A stretch of DNA of 64,000 bases from Sneathiella aquimaris (GTDB lineage Bacteria; Pseudomonadota; Alphaproteobacteria; Sneathiellales; Sneathiellaceae): positions 2,155,501 to 2,219,500 of the forward strand of contig NZ_CP112881.1 in assembly GCF_026409565.1 (NCBI RefSeq), written 5' to 3'. Of the stretch, positions 50,789 through 60,471 are shown one piece after another; positions within the stretch are counted from its first letter, which is position 1; each line of letters begins with the position of its first letter. The notes beneath the pieces were generated by a model. That model ran no database searches. It was given only the letters and a program-made list of their open reading frames with translations, and was not told where the DNA came from. The position numbers were made by a program, and so were the translations under genes.

Positions 50789-51952
50789 CGCGATTGTCGC
50801 TAGAACAACCTCGGCCGCCCTTATGCCCGGCGCTTTTTCCCCAACCCCCAATGCCTTAACAGCAGATGCATAACCATCCACCTGTTTCTGACGTGCCTCT
50901 TTGTCCATAAAGAGCCGAATAAGCGACGGCGCTAAAATTTCTGGCAAGCAGTTTTCCAGAATATGTTCCGGCACAACTTCCTTATCTTCCAGAATATTCA
51001 CAAGATTGACATAGGGCAGCTTGATCAGACGTCTGGCAATCCACGCCGTCACGGGATGCATCTTATAGGCAATAACGCATGGCAAGGATGCTAACGCTAG
51101 TTCCAGACCAACCGTTCCCGATGCCGCCAAGGCAATATTACTCGCCGCCATAGCATCATATTTTTCGCTGCTGTCGATGACCACACTCGAAAACGGCCAT
51201 TCATTCAACGCGTTCTCTACGATATCTGTGGTTTTTCCGATAACCGGAACAACCAAGGTAAATTCGGGAACCTCCGATTTCACAAGATCCAGCGTTTCTT
51301 TAAAGATTGGCAGATGTTTTACGACTTCGGTCCGACGACTCCCCGGTAAAAGCATCAGCAAAGGCTGATCTGATGTAAATCCATGTTTCGTTCTAAAGGC
51401 TTCAGCATTTCCACTTGCAGCCCCCGTTTCAATAACTGAATGACCAATAAAAGTTGCCGGTAATCCAACTTTTTCAAAATAGGCTGGTTCAAACGGCAGG
51501 ATTGTCAAAAGGTGATCATATAGCGGGGCAATTTTTTTGGCCCGGCCGGAACGCCATGCCCAAACGGATGGCGCCACATAATGGATCTTTGGAAATCGTG
51601 CGTGACGGACTTTACGGGCAACCCTGAAGCTGAAATCAGGTGCGTCGATCGTCACGAACATATCCGGCTTGCAATTAATGGCGGCATCTGATGTTTGTTT
51701 TATCCGCTTCAGAAGGGCCGGGATTTTGGGCAAAACCTCTGCAACGCCCATCACCGTCAATTCTTCCATCGGAAACAGGCTATCAAGGCCCTCTTCTTTC
51801 ATCAAGGGGCCGCCAACGCCAACAAATGAAATCGGCCGATCGCAGATCTGTTTCAAACCAGCCATCAACTTACTGGCCAAGGCGTCACCAGAAGGCTCGC
51901 CAGCCACTAAAAAGATCTTCAGGGGGTCAGTAACAGGTTTCATCATATGCAT
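50756..51952 (-). CDS. lpxB: Lipid-A-disaccharide synthase
   Basis: A 398-residue GT-B glycosyltransferase joining UDP-diacylglucosamine and lipid X. FLVAGEPSGDALASKLM (residues about 14-30), FVGVGGPLMKEEGLDSLF, VTIDAPDFSFRVARKVR, HYVAPSVWAWRSGRAKKI and LLPGSRRTEV are canonical. It lies 12 bases after the lpxI stop, with GGGGCGGA ahead of the start, and is the last gene of the long minus-strand envelope cluster. Confidence 0.97.
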   Translation of the reverse strand: MHMMKPVTDPLKIFLVAGEPSGDALASKLMAGLKQICDRPISFVGVGGPLMKEEGLDSLFPMEELTVMGVAEVLPKIPALLKRIKQTSDAAINCKPDMFVTIDAPDFSFRVARKVRHARFPKIHYVAPSVWAWRSGRAKKIAPLYDHLLTILPFEPAYFEKVGLPATFIGHSVIETGAASGNAEAFRTKHGFTSDQPLLMLLPGSRRTEVVKHLPIFKETLDLVKSEVPEFTLVVPVIGKTTDIVENALNEWPFSSVVIDSSEKYDAMAASNIALAASGTVGLELALASLPCVIAYKMHPVTAWIARRLIKLPYVNLVNILEDKEVVPEHILENCLPEILAPSLIRLFMDKEARQKQVDGYASAVKALGVGEKAPGIRAAEVVLATIASGHKPDKTKE

Positions 51953-51964
51953 CCATGTCCGCCC

Positions 51965-52834
51965 CTAGCGCGGGACAACGGTACCCAAAAGGAATAGGCC
52001 TGCCTCATCAGCAAGGCGGATTGTTTCATCGCGATCAACAATCTGACTGGCTTCCGCTTCAATTGCAATTCCCCGCAAGTTAGCGTTGATTGCCTGACGC
52101 ACCGTGTCCGGCCCCACAGTCGGCATATCAGCCCGCAGATCCTGTCCAGGCTTGGATAACTTGACCAGAACCCCCGCAGGATATTCAAATTTATGCGTTG
52201 CACAGCGTTTAATCAGGTTTTCAGTACCTTCAGCCGCTTCAATCCCCAACACATACTCGTCCCGGACAATAACCGCCTGACCGATATCAAACTCGCCCAG
52301 AGCCTGTATTACGGCAATTCCTTTGTTGATATCCTTAAGGTCCCCTTCATTGGGGTGATTTGCGCCAAGGGTTCCTTGGGTCGATAAGAGCTCCTGCGCA
52401 ATTTCATGCGCCCCAACGATTTTAAACCCTTTTTCTTCAACAAAGGCTGTAATGGCCCTCATCAAACCATCATCCCCTTTACTGACCGCAGACGTAATCC
52501 GCCCCAGCAGCTTTAAACCTTCAAAATCAGGAAAAAGGTTCTTGAAATCAGGGCGTGCCACTGGCCCGACCATTGTCACACGGCGGCATTCTTCCCGTTT
52601 AAGGGCTTTCAGAAACTTACCAATTTTAGTGATGGGAATGATTTCGTGGGGATAATCTGTATATTTTTCAGGGTCGGCTTCACCCTTCACTAACAGAAGG
52701 AACGGCATTTCCCCACGATTTTTTAACGTCTCTGCCAGCGTCAGGGGAAGGTCGCCCTGACCGGCAATAATGCCGACACGACCTTCATCTATTGCAGAAT
52801 TATGGTTGGCAAAAGCCACGTTTGGAGTCTCCAT
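51965..52834 (-). CDS. lpxI: UDP-2,3-diacylglucosamine pyrophosphatase LpxI
   Basis: A 289-residue (DUF1009) enzyme making lipid X; LpxI replaces LpxH in alphaproteobacteria. VGIIAGQGDLPLTLAE (residues 20-35), VTMVGPVARPDF, KGDDGLMRAITAFVEEKGF, VGAHEIAQELL, VIVRDEYVLGIEAAEGT and ADMPTVGPDTVRQA are typical. The start overlaps the end of lpxA by 35 bases in another frame; a later start near residue 18 would remove the overlap but lacks a clear initiation codon. Confidence 0.94.
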   Translation of the reverse strand: METPNVAFANHNSAIDEGRVGIIAGQGDLPLTLAETLKNRGEMPFLLLVKGEADPEKYTDYPHEIIPITKIGKFLKALKREECRRVTMVGPVARPDFKNLFPDFEGLKLLGRITSAVSKGDDGLMRAITAFVEEKGFKIVGAHEIAQELLSTQGTLGANHPNEGDLKDINKGIAVIQALGEFDIGQAVIVRDEYVLGIEAAEGTENLIKRCATHKFEYPAGVLVKLSKPGQDLRADMPTVGPDTVRQAINANLRGIAIEAEASQIVDRDETIRLADEAGLFLLGTVVPR

Positions 52835-53585
52835 TAATGAAGTCCAAAACAGTTTTTACAACGACTGACTCTGGATATTCTGATGCAATAAGGGCAGTGC
52901 GGTCTTTAAACGTGCCCTCTTCTTCTGCAAACAATTTTTTATAAGCATTTCTCAACGCATGAATTTCTTCACGGGAAAAATTACGGCGTTTCATACCGGT
53001 AAGATTAAGACCAGATAATACCGCTCTGTTTCCTGTAGCAGATCCGAAAGGAATAATATCGGTTTCAACGCCGGATGCACCGCCAATCATGGCATGGGCA
53101 CCAATTCGAACAAATTGGTGAACCGCCGACAAGCCGCCAATGATTGCAAAATCCTCAACAATAACATGACCGCCAAGGGTCGCATTATTCACCAGAATAA
53201 CATTGTCCCCTACAAGACAATCATGCGCAATATGAGCACCGATCATAATCAGCCCGTTATCGCCCACTTTGGTAAGCGATCCGCCCCCTTCTGTTCCCGG
53301 GTTTATGGTCACATGTTCGCGAATAACCGTGTTATTCCCGATAATAACCTCGCTTTGTTCACCATGGAACTTCAGGTCTTGCGGAACATGACCGATGGAT
53401 GCAAAAGGAAAAACCGTACAGCCCTTTCCAATGGTCGTTTTTCCGGCCACTGCCACATGGGATTTAAGAACGGTTCCTTCCCCAATGGAGACACCATTTT
53501 CGATCACGCAAAAAGGACCGACTTCGGCAGTTTCGTGAACACGTGCACCGTCTTCAATAACCGCCGTCTTATGAATGTTACCCAT
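52800..53585 (-). CDS. lpxA: UDP-N-acetylglucosamine acyltransferase
   Basis: A 261-residue left-handed beta-helix enzyme for the first lipid A step (3-O-acylation). Hexapeptide repeats fill about residues 10-180; NNATLGGHVIVEDFAIIGG, LSAVHQFVRIGAHAMIGG and NLTGMKRRNFS are diagnostic. It follows fabZ after 105 bases and overlaps lpxI. Confidence 0.97.
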   Translation of the reverse strand: MGNIHKTAVIEDGARVHETAEVGPFCVIENGVSIGEGTVLKSHVAVAGKTTIGKGCTVFPFASIGHVPQDLKFHGEQSEVIIGNNTVIREHVTINPGTEGGGSLTKVGDNGLIMIGAHIAHDCLVGDNVILVNNATLGGHVIVEDFAIIGGLSAVHQFVRIGAHAMIGGASGVETDIIPFGSATGNRAVLSGLNLTGMKRRNFSREEIHALRNAYKKLFAEEEGTFKDRTALIASEYPESVVVKTVLDFINGDSKRGFCQP

Positions 53586-53690
53586 CAGGACCCAACACTT
53601 CTATTAAAATAAACTCTTTGCTATCAAGTTGCAGACAAAGTCTCAAATCAAGCTTTGTTTCAACGCGTTTCTTGGCAGCCCAGAAACAGC

Positions 53691-54155
53691 TTAATCTGTA
53701 ATCATCGCTGCAAAATCAGCTTCAGCAACTTTCTTGCCTTCAACCTCGACAATACCAGTGAATTTCCAGACTGGCCCGCGCTGCTGTTTTTTCGAGACTT
53801 TAATATGCATGACGTCCCCCGGTGTTACCGGTGCCCGGAACCGGGCGTTGTCAATAGACATGAACAACACATGCTTGCCTGCATTTGCCGCATCCAGTGA
53901 TTTGATAACGAGAACGCCCGCGGTTTGCGCCATGGCTTCAACAATCATAACACCTGGCATAATCGGCCGATTTGGGAAATGGCCCTGGAACTGAGGTTCG
54001 TTCATCGTGACATTCTTGATGCCCGTTGCGCTTTCGCCGGGATTGATGTCCTTAACACGATCAACCAGCAGCAAAGGGTAGCGATGTGGGATCATTTTCA
54101 TGATTTCAATAATATCGATCGCTTCAAGAACTGTATTTTCAGTTTCGTCGCTCAT
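53691..54155 (-). CDS. fabZ: 3-hydroxyacyl-ACP dehydratase FabZ
   Basis: A 154-residue hot-dog-fold dehydratase of fatty acid synthesis that competes with LpxA/LpxD for hydroxyacyl-ACP. [17 protein letters not shown] (18-34), catalytic His59 in [12 protein letters not shown] and Glu73 in EAMAQTAGV. It overlaps lpxD by four bases (ATGA), matching the usual lpxD-fabZ-lpxA order. Confidence 0.97.
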   Translation of the reverse strand: MSDETENTVLEAIDIIEIMKMIPHRYPLLLVDRVKDINPGESATGIKNVTMNEPQFQGHFPNRPIMPGVMIVEAMAQTAGVLVIKSLDAANAGKHVLFMSIDNARFRAPVTPGDVMHIKVSKKQQRGPVWKFTGIVEVEGKKVAEADFAAMITD

Positions 54156-55177
54156 TTGCTGCTTCCTCTATTCTTCATCAACTTTCTCAGTGTCGCTACA
54201 CTTCTAAAAAACTCTTTGATCGGTCTTGCTGGAAACCCTGCATAGACCTGTCCTTTTGGAATGTCTGAAATCACTCCGGACATTGCACTGACCTGCGCAC
54301 CAGACCCGATTGTAAGATGCCCCGTCACGCCGACCTGACCGCCTAAAAGAACGTAATCTTCGACGGTCGAACTTCCGGAAATGCCAGTTTGGGCCGCAAT
54401 AATCACGCCCGTCCCCATTTTTACATTGTGACCAATCTGAATAAGGTTATCAATCCAGCAGTTGTCGCCAATGATGGTATCAGGCCCGGCGCCCCGATCG
54501 ACACAGGTATTAGCCCCGATTTCCACGTTAGAGCCGATAATAACCCGGCCCAATTGCGGAATTTTCACATGCTTGACCGGATCCGGCGCAAAGCCAAAAC
54601 CATCTTCACCAATGCGCGAGCCTGCATATAACGTTACATTGTCGCCCATATGACAGTAACGAACCGATACCTGAACGGACAGTCGGCACCCTTCTCCAAT
54701 AATGACATTTTTACCAACGAAGCATTGCGGCCCAATTATTGTATTATCCCCGATTTTGGCCCCGGCTTCGACAACTGCCCCAGCCCCAATCGTCAGGTTT
54801 TTCCCAAGAATTGCTGTTTCATCGATAATCGCTGAGGAATGAATAGAACCATCCCCCTCTTCCGGTGGATAGAAATGCCCGGATATTTTTGCAAACGACT
54901 TGTAGCTGTCTTTGGAGACCAGTAATGTCATACCTTCTGGCGCATGTTTTACCGCAGATTCAGGCACAACACATGCCGATGCTTTGGAGTTTTTAAAGGC
55001 ATCCAGATATTTCGGATTGCTGAAAAAACTAACCATGTCAGCACCAGCACTGTCCAGTGCCCCAACATCGGAAATTACCAGTTCAGGATCAGGGCCTTCG
55101 ATGCGTGCATCGCTTATCTCAGCCAGATGTTTCAGGGTATATGGACCCTTGTTTTGGAAAAAGCGTTTATCAGCCAT
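54152..55177 (-). CDS. lpxD: UDP-3-O-acylglucosamine N-acyltransferase
   Basis: A 341-residue trimeric enzyme adding the second acyl chain in lipid A synthesis. An N-terminal uridine-binding domain (about 1-100, with [13 protein letters not shown]) is followed by a left-handed beta-helix ([48 protein letters not shown]) and a C-terminal helix. Its ATG overlaps the stop of the skp-like gene by one base. Confidence 0.97.
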   Translation of the reverse strand: MADKRFFQNKGPYTLKHLAEISDARIEGPDPELVISDVGALDSAGADMVSFFSNPKYLDAFKNSKASACVVPESAVKHAPEGMTLLVSKDSYKSFAKISGHFYPPEEGDGSIHSSAIIDETAILGKNLTIGAGAVVEAGAKIGDNTIIGPQCFVGKNVIIGEGCRLSVQVSVRYCHMGDNVTLYAGSRIGEDGFGFAPDPVKHVKIPQLGRVIIGSNVEIGANTCVDRGAGPDTIIGDNCWIDNLIQIGHNVKMGTGVIIAAQTGISGSSTVEDYVLLGGQVGVTGHLTIGSGAQVSAMSGVISDIPKGQVYAGFPARPIKEFFRSVATLRKLMKNRGSSK

Positions 55178-55743
55178 TATTGAGCAGGCAGTGGTACGAG
55201 TTTTACAGAAACAGATGGTAACTTTGCGTTTAGATCCGCAACAACCAAATCCGTGATTTCCAATTTGGTTTCACCAAACAGGATTTGTTTCTTTTCAACG
55301 ATCATGGTTGCCCCAACTGATTTGGCAATCTTGGATACGATGGGCTCCATCGTTTTTTCGATCTTTTTGACCGTATCGGAACGCGTTAAGGCAAACTGCC
55401 TCAACTTGAGGCGAGCGTTGCGATTAAAGTCTGCCGCTTTTTTGCGAAACGCATCCCGTTTTTTCACAAATACATCCGGCGCCAGAATAGCCCGCTGCTG
55501 AGCAATTTGCTGCTCTTCTTCACGAAGTTTGTTTTGTGCGATTTCGTTTTTGGCCTTGAAGTTTTTCTCCATCGCCGAGATTTTCATATCGGCGTCCTTC
55601 ATGGCTTTGGACTTCGACAAAACAGCCCCCAGATCCAGAACAGCAATATTCTGTGCATCCTGAGCTTGCGCAACAGATGTTACGCAGAATAAGCCCAGTA
55701 AGATCGCAAAACCCAGTTTGTTAAACATATAAAAAAAGTTCAT
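55177..55743 (-). CDS. skp: Skp/OmpH-family periplasmic chaperone
   Basis: A 188-residue chaperone for unfolded outer-membrane proteins. Signal peptide about 1-27 (hydrophobic KLGFAILLGLFCVTSVAQA), then NIAVLDLGAVLSKSKAMKDA, a long charged coiled coil forming the tentacles (about 50-120), and a C-terminal strand region. ATG 55743 is chosen because it lies one base after the bamA stop and directly before the signal peptide; the in-frame start further upstream would overlap bamA by 44 bases. Confidence 0.93.
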   Translation of the reverse strand: MNFFYMFNKLGFAILLGLFCVTSVAQAQDAQNIAVLDLGAVLSKSKAMKDADMKISAMEKNFKAKNEIAQNKLREEEQQIAQQRAILAPDVFVKKRDAFRKKAADFNRNARLKLRQFALTRSDTVKKIEKTMEPIVSKIAKSVGATMIVEKKQILFGETKLEITDLVVADLNAKLPSVSVKLVPLPAQ

Positions 55744-55744
55744 T

Positions 55745-58027
55745 TTAGAATCTGGTTCCAAATTCAAGTTGGAAGATTTCATCATCATCGAAATCTTCTT
55801 TCAGGAACGGATAAGACACATTCACCTGCAACGGACCAAATGGTGACGTCCAGTTTACACCAAAACCAGCTGAGGCCCTAAGTGAAGCTTCATCAAGAAT
55901 ATTCGGATCATTGTCGTCAATCTGCGCCAATGTTCCGGCATGAATGAAGGTCCGACCCAGCAATCCAAACTCTTCAGGAAAGCCCATTGGGAAACGAACT
56001 TCAGCTTTACCCACAATATAGGCATTTCCGCCCAGAGAGTCACCGGTTACCCGATCCCGAGGACCGATACCTGATTTAGCAAAACCGCGGAAAGACCGGC
56101 CGCCAATATTAAACCGCTGAGCAAGGATGACATCTTCGCCCAAACCAAAGATATAACCAACGTCACCCCCGACACTTAACACGACATCTTTTTCATACAA
56201 CGGGAAGAAGTGCATATAGCTTGCTTCTGTCGCAATCGAATATACATCACCGCCCAGACCGGAATAATTTTGCCCAAAGGTATATTGGTTACCTTCCGTC
56301 GGTAAAATAGTGTCGTCCAGATAGTTGAAGTTCAGGTTATAGCCAATTGAAGACGTCAGAAACTCGCCTTCAGATTTCTGAATAACGGTTGAAGCATCTG
56401 ATTGTACGTTGTCGATTTTCTCGTTAATCAAAGAATAGTTTACGGATGCCGTGATATTTTCCTTGATCCTGAAACCGGTACGCAAACGGAAACCCAGACG
56501 GTCCAAGTCGTAGCCACTTTCATCCTGCAAGTCTTTACGAACATTGAAAATATCGAAGCCTGCCCGTAAATCCCGGCCCATGAAATAAGGTTCTGTAAAG
56601 CCCAGATCGATATTCTGGTTTTCCGCACCCAGTGAAATCTTGAACTTCAGATCCTGACCACGTCCCAACAGGTTGCGCTCGCGGATCGTCAGATCACCAG
56701 AAACAGAATCTGTTGTCGAGAAGCCTGCACCAATACTTAGCTCACCAGTTGATTTTTCCTGTACATCAACATTGATGATCGTTTTGTCGGGTGAGCTTCC
56801 TTCATCCTGCGTGACTTCCACCTTCTGGAAGAAGTTCAGTCCGCGGATACGCGCCCGTGACCGACGTAAAAGAGCGGTATTGAACGCATCGCCTTCGGCC
56901 AGTTTAAACTCGCGGCGAATAACGTGGTCGAGTGTACGAACATTACCAGTGATGTTGATCCGCTCCACATAAACCCGCGGGCCTTTCTTAATCTGGTAAT
57001 TCACAGCAATTTTCAGGTTTTCAGGATCACGATCAACTTTAGGACGTACATTGACAAAGGCGTATCCCAATTTACCCAGTTCGAAGGTGATCGCCTGAAT
57101 GCTTTCTTCGATTGCATCCGCATCATACGTCTCGCCTTCAAAGGTCGTCAGCAGGGCGCGGATCGCCTCTGGCTGCAGATCCTTGATTTCGCTTTCCACA
57201 TCGATCTTGCCGAACGCATATTGCTGCCCTTCATCAAGAGCAAATGTAATGAAGAAACCATCACGATCTGGTGTCAATTCGGCAATTGCGGACACAACCC
57301 GGAAATCGGCATACCCCTTGCTGAGATAGTATTTACGCAAAAGTTCCCGATCGAAGGTCAAACGGTCCGGATCATACGTATCGCTGCTGGAAAGAAAATT
57401 ATACCACCGGGTTTCGTCTGTTGAAATCTGACTCAACAGGCGTTTATCCGGGAAAATCTTGTTACCAACAAACCTGATTTTCTTAATGCCGGTCTGTTCG
57501 CCCTCATTGATCTCGAAAACCAGATCAACACGGTTTTGTTCCAGCTGGATCACTTTTGGTTCAACAACGGCAGCAAATCGGCCACTGCGGCGGTATACTG
57601 TTATAATCCGCTGAACATCGTTTTGAACACGCGCGCGTGTATAAACAACCCGGGGACGCAGCTGAATTTCAGAATTCAGGACATCATCATTAATACGGCG
57701 ATTACCTTCAAAGGCGAGGCGGTTGATGATCGGGTTCTCGACAACATTTACGACAATAGCGGACCCGTCCCGGCGGATCGTTACATCGGCAAAAAGCCCC
57801 GTATTAAACAGGGCCTTCAATGACTTGTCGACGCGTGAGCGGTTATACGGAGACCCGACAGAGAACAATAAGTATGACTGAACGGTCGACGCTTCGATAC
57901 GACGGTTGCCTTCCACACGTATTTCAGAAATGCTATTCGCAGTTTGCGCGATTGCCTGATTTTGCCCTGATACGGGAGTACCAATGGCTGCTAAAGTTAG
58001 CGCACAGACGAAAATCAATACTCGCAA
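55745..58027 (-). CDS. bamA: Outer-membrane protein assembly factor BamA
   Basis: A 760-residue Omp85 protein inserting beta-barrels into the outer membrane. Signal peptide about 1-28, five POTRA domains (about 32-430; the first starts ISEIRVEGNRRIEASTV, another RINITGNVRTLDHVIRREF), then a 16-strand barrel with FNIGGRSFRGFAKSGIGPRD (VRGF-type lid motif) and terminal Phe. The start is a TTG at 58027 behind a G-rich stretch; no ATG fits between the rseP stop and the signal peptide. It is 51 bases after rseP. Confidence 0.96.
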   Translation of the reverse strand: MRVLIFVCALTLAAIGTPVSGQNQAIAQTANSISEIRVEGNRRIEASTVQSYLLFSVGSPYNRSRVDKSLKALFNTGLFADVTIRRDGSAIVVNVVENPIINRLAFEGNRRINDDVLNSEIQLRPRVVYTRARVQNDVQRIITVYRRSGRFAAVVEPKVIQLEQNRVDLVFEINEGEQTGIKKIRFVGNKIFPDKRLLSQISTDETRWYNFLSSSDTYDPDRLTFDRELLRKYYLSKGYADFRVVSAIAELTPDRDGFFITFALDEGQQYAFGKIDVESEIKDLQPEAIRALLTTFEGETYDADAIEESIQAITFELGKLGYAFVNVRPKVDRDPENLKIAVNYQIKKGPRVYVERINITGNVRTLDHVIRREFKLAEGDAFNTALLRRSRARIRGLNFFQKVEVTQDEGSSPDKTIINVDVQEKSTGELSIGAGFSTTDSVSGDLTIRERNLLGRGQDLKFKISLGAENQNIDLGFTEPYFMGRDLRAGFDIFNVRKDLQDESGYDLDRLGFRLRTGFRIKENITASVNYSLINEKIDNVQSDASTVIQKSEGEFLTSSIGYNLNFNYLDDTILPTEGNQYTFGQNYSGLGGDVYSIATEASYMHFFPLYEKDVVLSVGGDVGYIFGLGEDVILAQRFNIGGRSFRGFAKSGIGPRDRVTGDSLGGNAYIVGKAEVRFPMGFPEEFGLLGRTFIHAGTLAQIDDNDPNILDEASLRASAGFGVNWTSPFGPLQVNVSYPFLKEDFDDDEIFQLEFGTRF

Positions 58028-58078
58028 ATTTCCACCCCCCAGCGGATTCCGTTTTAACAGGATTTGAAATAACCGACG

Positions 58079-59239
58079 TTAAGAAAACAACCCGGTCAAG
58101 AAATCCAGCGAGTCCTTAAACAGGTATTTATTCAGATCATTCCACGTTGCGAATATCATTAGCATCAGAACGAGCGTTAGTCCAATACGGAAACCAAATT
58201 CCATGTATTTTTCGCCAAGCGGTTTTCCTTTAATGGCTTCAATGACATAAAACAATAAATGGCCGCCATCCAACATGGGAATTGGAAACAGGTTAATCAG
58301 GCCCAGACTGATGGAAACAAAGATCATGAAATTAAACAGGGACAGCAAATTATCCGAGAGGCTGGACCCTCTTTTTGCAGCATCCCCAGACATCTTCAAA
58401 ATACCGATCGGGCCGCTTAGCTCTTTGGTATCCCGGGCACCTGTGATCATCTGGCCTGCCCCTTTAAGGGTTGCCGTGGTCACAAACCAGGTCTGGTCGA
58501 CCGCGCTGCTCATCGCACTGAAAAGACCGTGCTGCCGGAATTCGCGTTTTTCCGACCGAATGCCCAACTGACCGATTTTTTGAACATTGCCATCGGCATC
58601 TACATGCTCAACAATTTTTGGAGTGATATCGAGAAAAACAATTTCACCACCCCGGTCAATTTTCATGTTCAACGGCTCGTTCAGGCCGACAACAACCTTT
58701 TGGCGCAACTGCTCAAAACTATCAATTTCATCGCCGTTTACCGACAGAATACGATCGCCAGGCTCGATCCCCGCACTCATCGCCGCACTATCGTCGATCA
58801 CTTTCGTTGCAATCGGCGGCGTATGGGCCTGGCCCAGTGTCAAAAACAGAATTGTCAGGGCGACAATAGCAAACAAATAGTTCGCCGCAGGACCGGCGGC
58901 GACCACTGCGGCCCGTTGCCACAATTTTTTATGATGAAAAGAAACCGATTTATCTTCTTCTGAAAGTGCATCAAGACCAGTTTCCGCGTTACTGGCTACC
59001 CCTGCATCCCCAAAAAATTTGACATATCCACCGAATGGGATGGCACTAATACGCCAGCGACATCCATTTTTATCATACCAGCCGAACAGTTCTTTGCCGA
59101 AACCAATGGAAAAAACGTCCACTTTCACACCGCATAAACGTGCAATTTTATAATGTCCGTATTCGTGAACAAAAACCAGAATTGTAATCACCGCGACAAA
59201 GGCGGGAAAGTAAATCCAGTATTCAGATATTAAATCCAT
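58079..59239 (-). CDS. rseP: Site-2 protease RseP
   Basis: A 386-residue intramembrane zinc metalloprotease that cleaves anti-sigma factors and signal peptides. The zinc motif HEYGH is at 25-29 in the first helix; a PDZ domain (about 115-200, GIEPGDRILSVNGDEIDSF) is followed by LFPIPMLDGGHLLFYVIEA with the third metal ligand Asp. Only one PDZ is evident. ATG 59239 has GGAG about six bases ahead; the longer frame from 59281 would run into dxr. Confidence 0.95.
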   Translation of the reverse strand: MDLISEYWIYFPAFVAVITILVFVHEYGHYKIARLCGVKVDVFSIGFGKELFGWYDKNGCRWRISAIPFGGYVKFFGDAGVASNAETGLDALSEEDKSVSFHHKKLWQRAAVVAAGPAANYLFAIVALTILFLTLGQAHTPPIATKVIDDSAAMSAGIEPGDRILSVNGDEIDSFEQLRQKVVVGLNEPLNMKIDRGGEIVFLDITPKIVEHVDADGNVQKIGQLGIRSEKREFRQHGLFSAMSSAVDQTWFVTTATLKGAGQMITGARDTKELSGPIGILKMSGDAAKRGSSLSDNLLSLFNFMIFVSISLGLINLFPIPMLDGGHLLFYVIEAIKGKPLGEKYMEFGFRIGLTLVLMLMIFATWNDLNKYLFKDSLDFLTGLFS

Positions 59240-59264
59240 TAGGGCTCCATCACCTGACCTGGGG

Positions 59265-60470
59265 TCAGCTTCTTTGTTCAAGTGCAGTCTGAGTATAGGC
59301 TCTCACTCTGCGATTTTCTTCGAATATGTCTGCGATTTCGTTAAAAGTGACAAAATCAATCTTATTCAAAACCTCTTCAACAGTTTCAGAGATTTCCAGA
59401 AATCCAATTCGCCCCTTCAGGAAAGCGTCTACCGCGATTTCATTTGCTGCATTTAGGACCGCCGGTGCTGATTTTCCAGTCTTCAATGCGGATTTAGCCA
59501 GTCGAAGGGCCGGAAACCGTTCAAAATCCGGATCCATAAATGTCAGTGTTCCTATTTTTCCAAGCTCGAGTTTCTGAGCTTTAAAGGCGTGCCGGTTTGG
59601 CCAGCCAAGCGCATAAGAAATCGGTGTTCTCATATCCGGAGAACCCAATTGGGCCAATGTCGATCCATCTCGATATTCAACAAGACTGTGCACCACCGAC
59701 TGGGGGTGAACCAAAATATCAATCTGGTCTTTTTCCACCGGAAACAGATGATAGGCTTCAATCAACTCCAGGCCTTTATTCATCATTGTCGCAGAATCAA
59801 TGGAGATTTTTGCGCCCATATCCCAATTGGGATGCGCAAGGGCCTGCTCTCGGCTGACATCCCGCATGTCAGCGCGTGTCAGGTTCAGAAAAGGCCCCCC
59901 GGACGCCGTCAGGATCAATCGTTCAACCATCTCAGTCTGATGGGTGTCAAATACCTGAAAAATGGCATTATGTTCACTATCAACGGGCAGTAAGGTCGCC
60001 CCACATTTTTTTACGTTATCAAGAACCAGATCACCGCCACAGACCAGCGACTCTTTATTGGCAAGCGCAATGGTCGCGCCTGTTTTAACAGCAGCCAATG
60101 TTGGTGCCAGCCCGGCCGCCCCGACAATCGCGGACATTACCCAGTCCACAGGCGTTCCTGCAGCATCAATCAAGGCCTCTTCCCCGGCCTCTGCCTGGAT
60201 ACCGGTTCCCGAAAGGGCCTGCTTTAAAGTGTCATAAAGGGATGCATTCCCGATAACGGCGCGTTTCGCCGAAAATTCAATAGCCTGCTGCGCCAGGAGA
60301 GAAACATTGTTGTGTGCTGTCAGGCATTCGACGTCAAAATCCTCTGACGCCTCCCTGATCAACTTTAAAGTACTGACACCGATGGATCCAGTAGAGCCCA
60401 AAATAGTAATGCGCTTTGTCGCCGGATTTTTCAAAGCAGCCCGTTCTGCAATCCTTGCTGCAAATTCCAT
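59265..60470 (-). CDS. dxr: 1-deoxy-D-xylulose 5-phosphate reductoisomerase
   Basis: A 401-residue NADPH enzyme for the first committed MEP step. NADPH fold ITILGSTGSIGVSTLKLI (22-39), ANKESLVCGG, the metal site in VDSEHNAIFQ, ASGGPFLN, HPNWDMGAKISIDSATMMNK (at the 20-residue limit) and the C-terminal NAANEIAVDAFL are all seen. It lies one base after the cdsA stop. IspDF, further left in the window, acts after it. Confidence 0.97.
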   Translation of the reverse strand: MEFAARIAERAALKNPATKRITILGSTGSIGVSTLKLIREASEDFDVECLTAHNNVSLLAQQAIEFSAKRAVIGNASLYDTLKQALSGTGIQAEAGEEALIDAAGTPVDWVMSAIVGAAGLAPTLAAVKTGATIALANKESLVCGGDLVLDNVKKCGATLLPVDSEHNAIFQVFDTHQTEMVERLILTASGGPFLNLTRADMRDVSREQALAHPNWDMGAKISIDSATMMNKGLELIEAYHLFPVEKDQIDILVHPQSVVHSLVEYRDGSTLAQLGSPDMRTPISYALGWPNRHAFKAQKLELGKIGTLTFMDPDFERFPALRLAKSALKTGKSAPAVLNAANEIAVDAFLKGRIGFLEISETVEEVLNKIDFVTFNEIADIFEENRRVRAYTQTALEQRS

Positions 60471-60471
60471 G

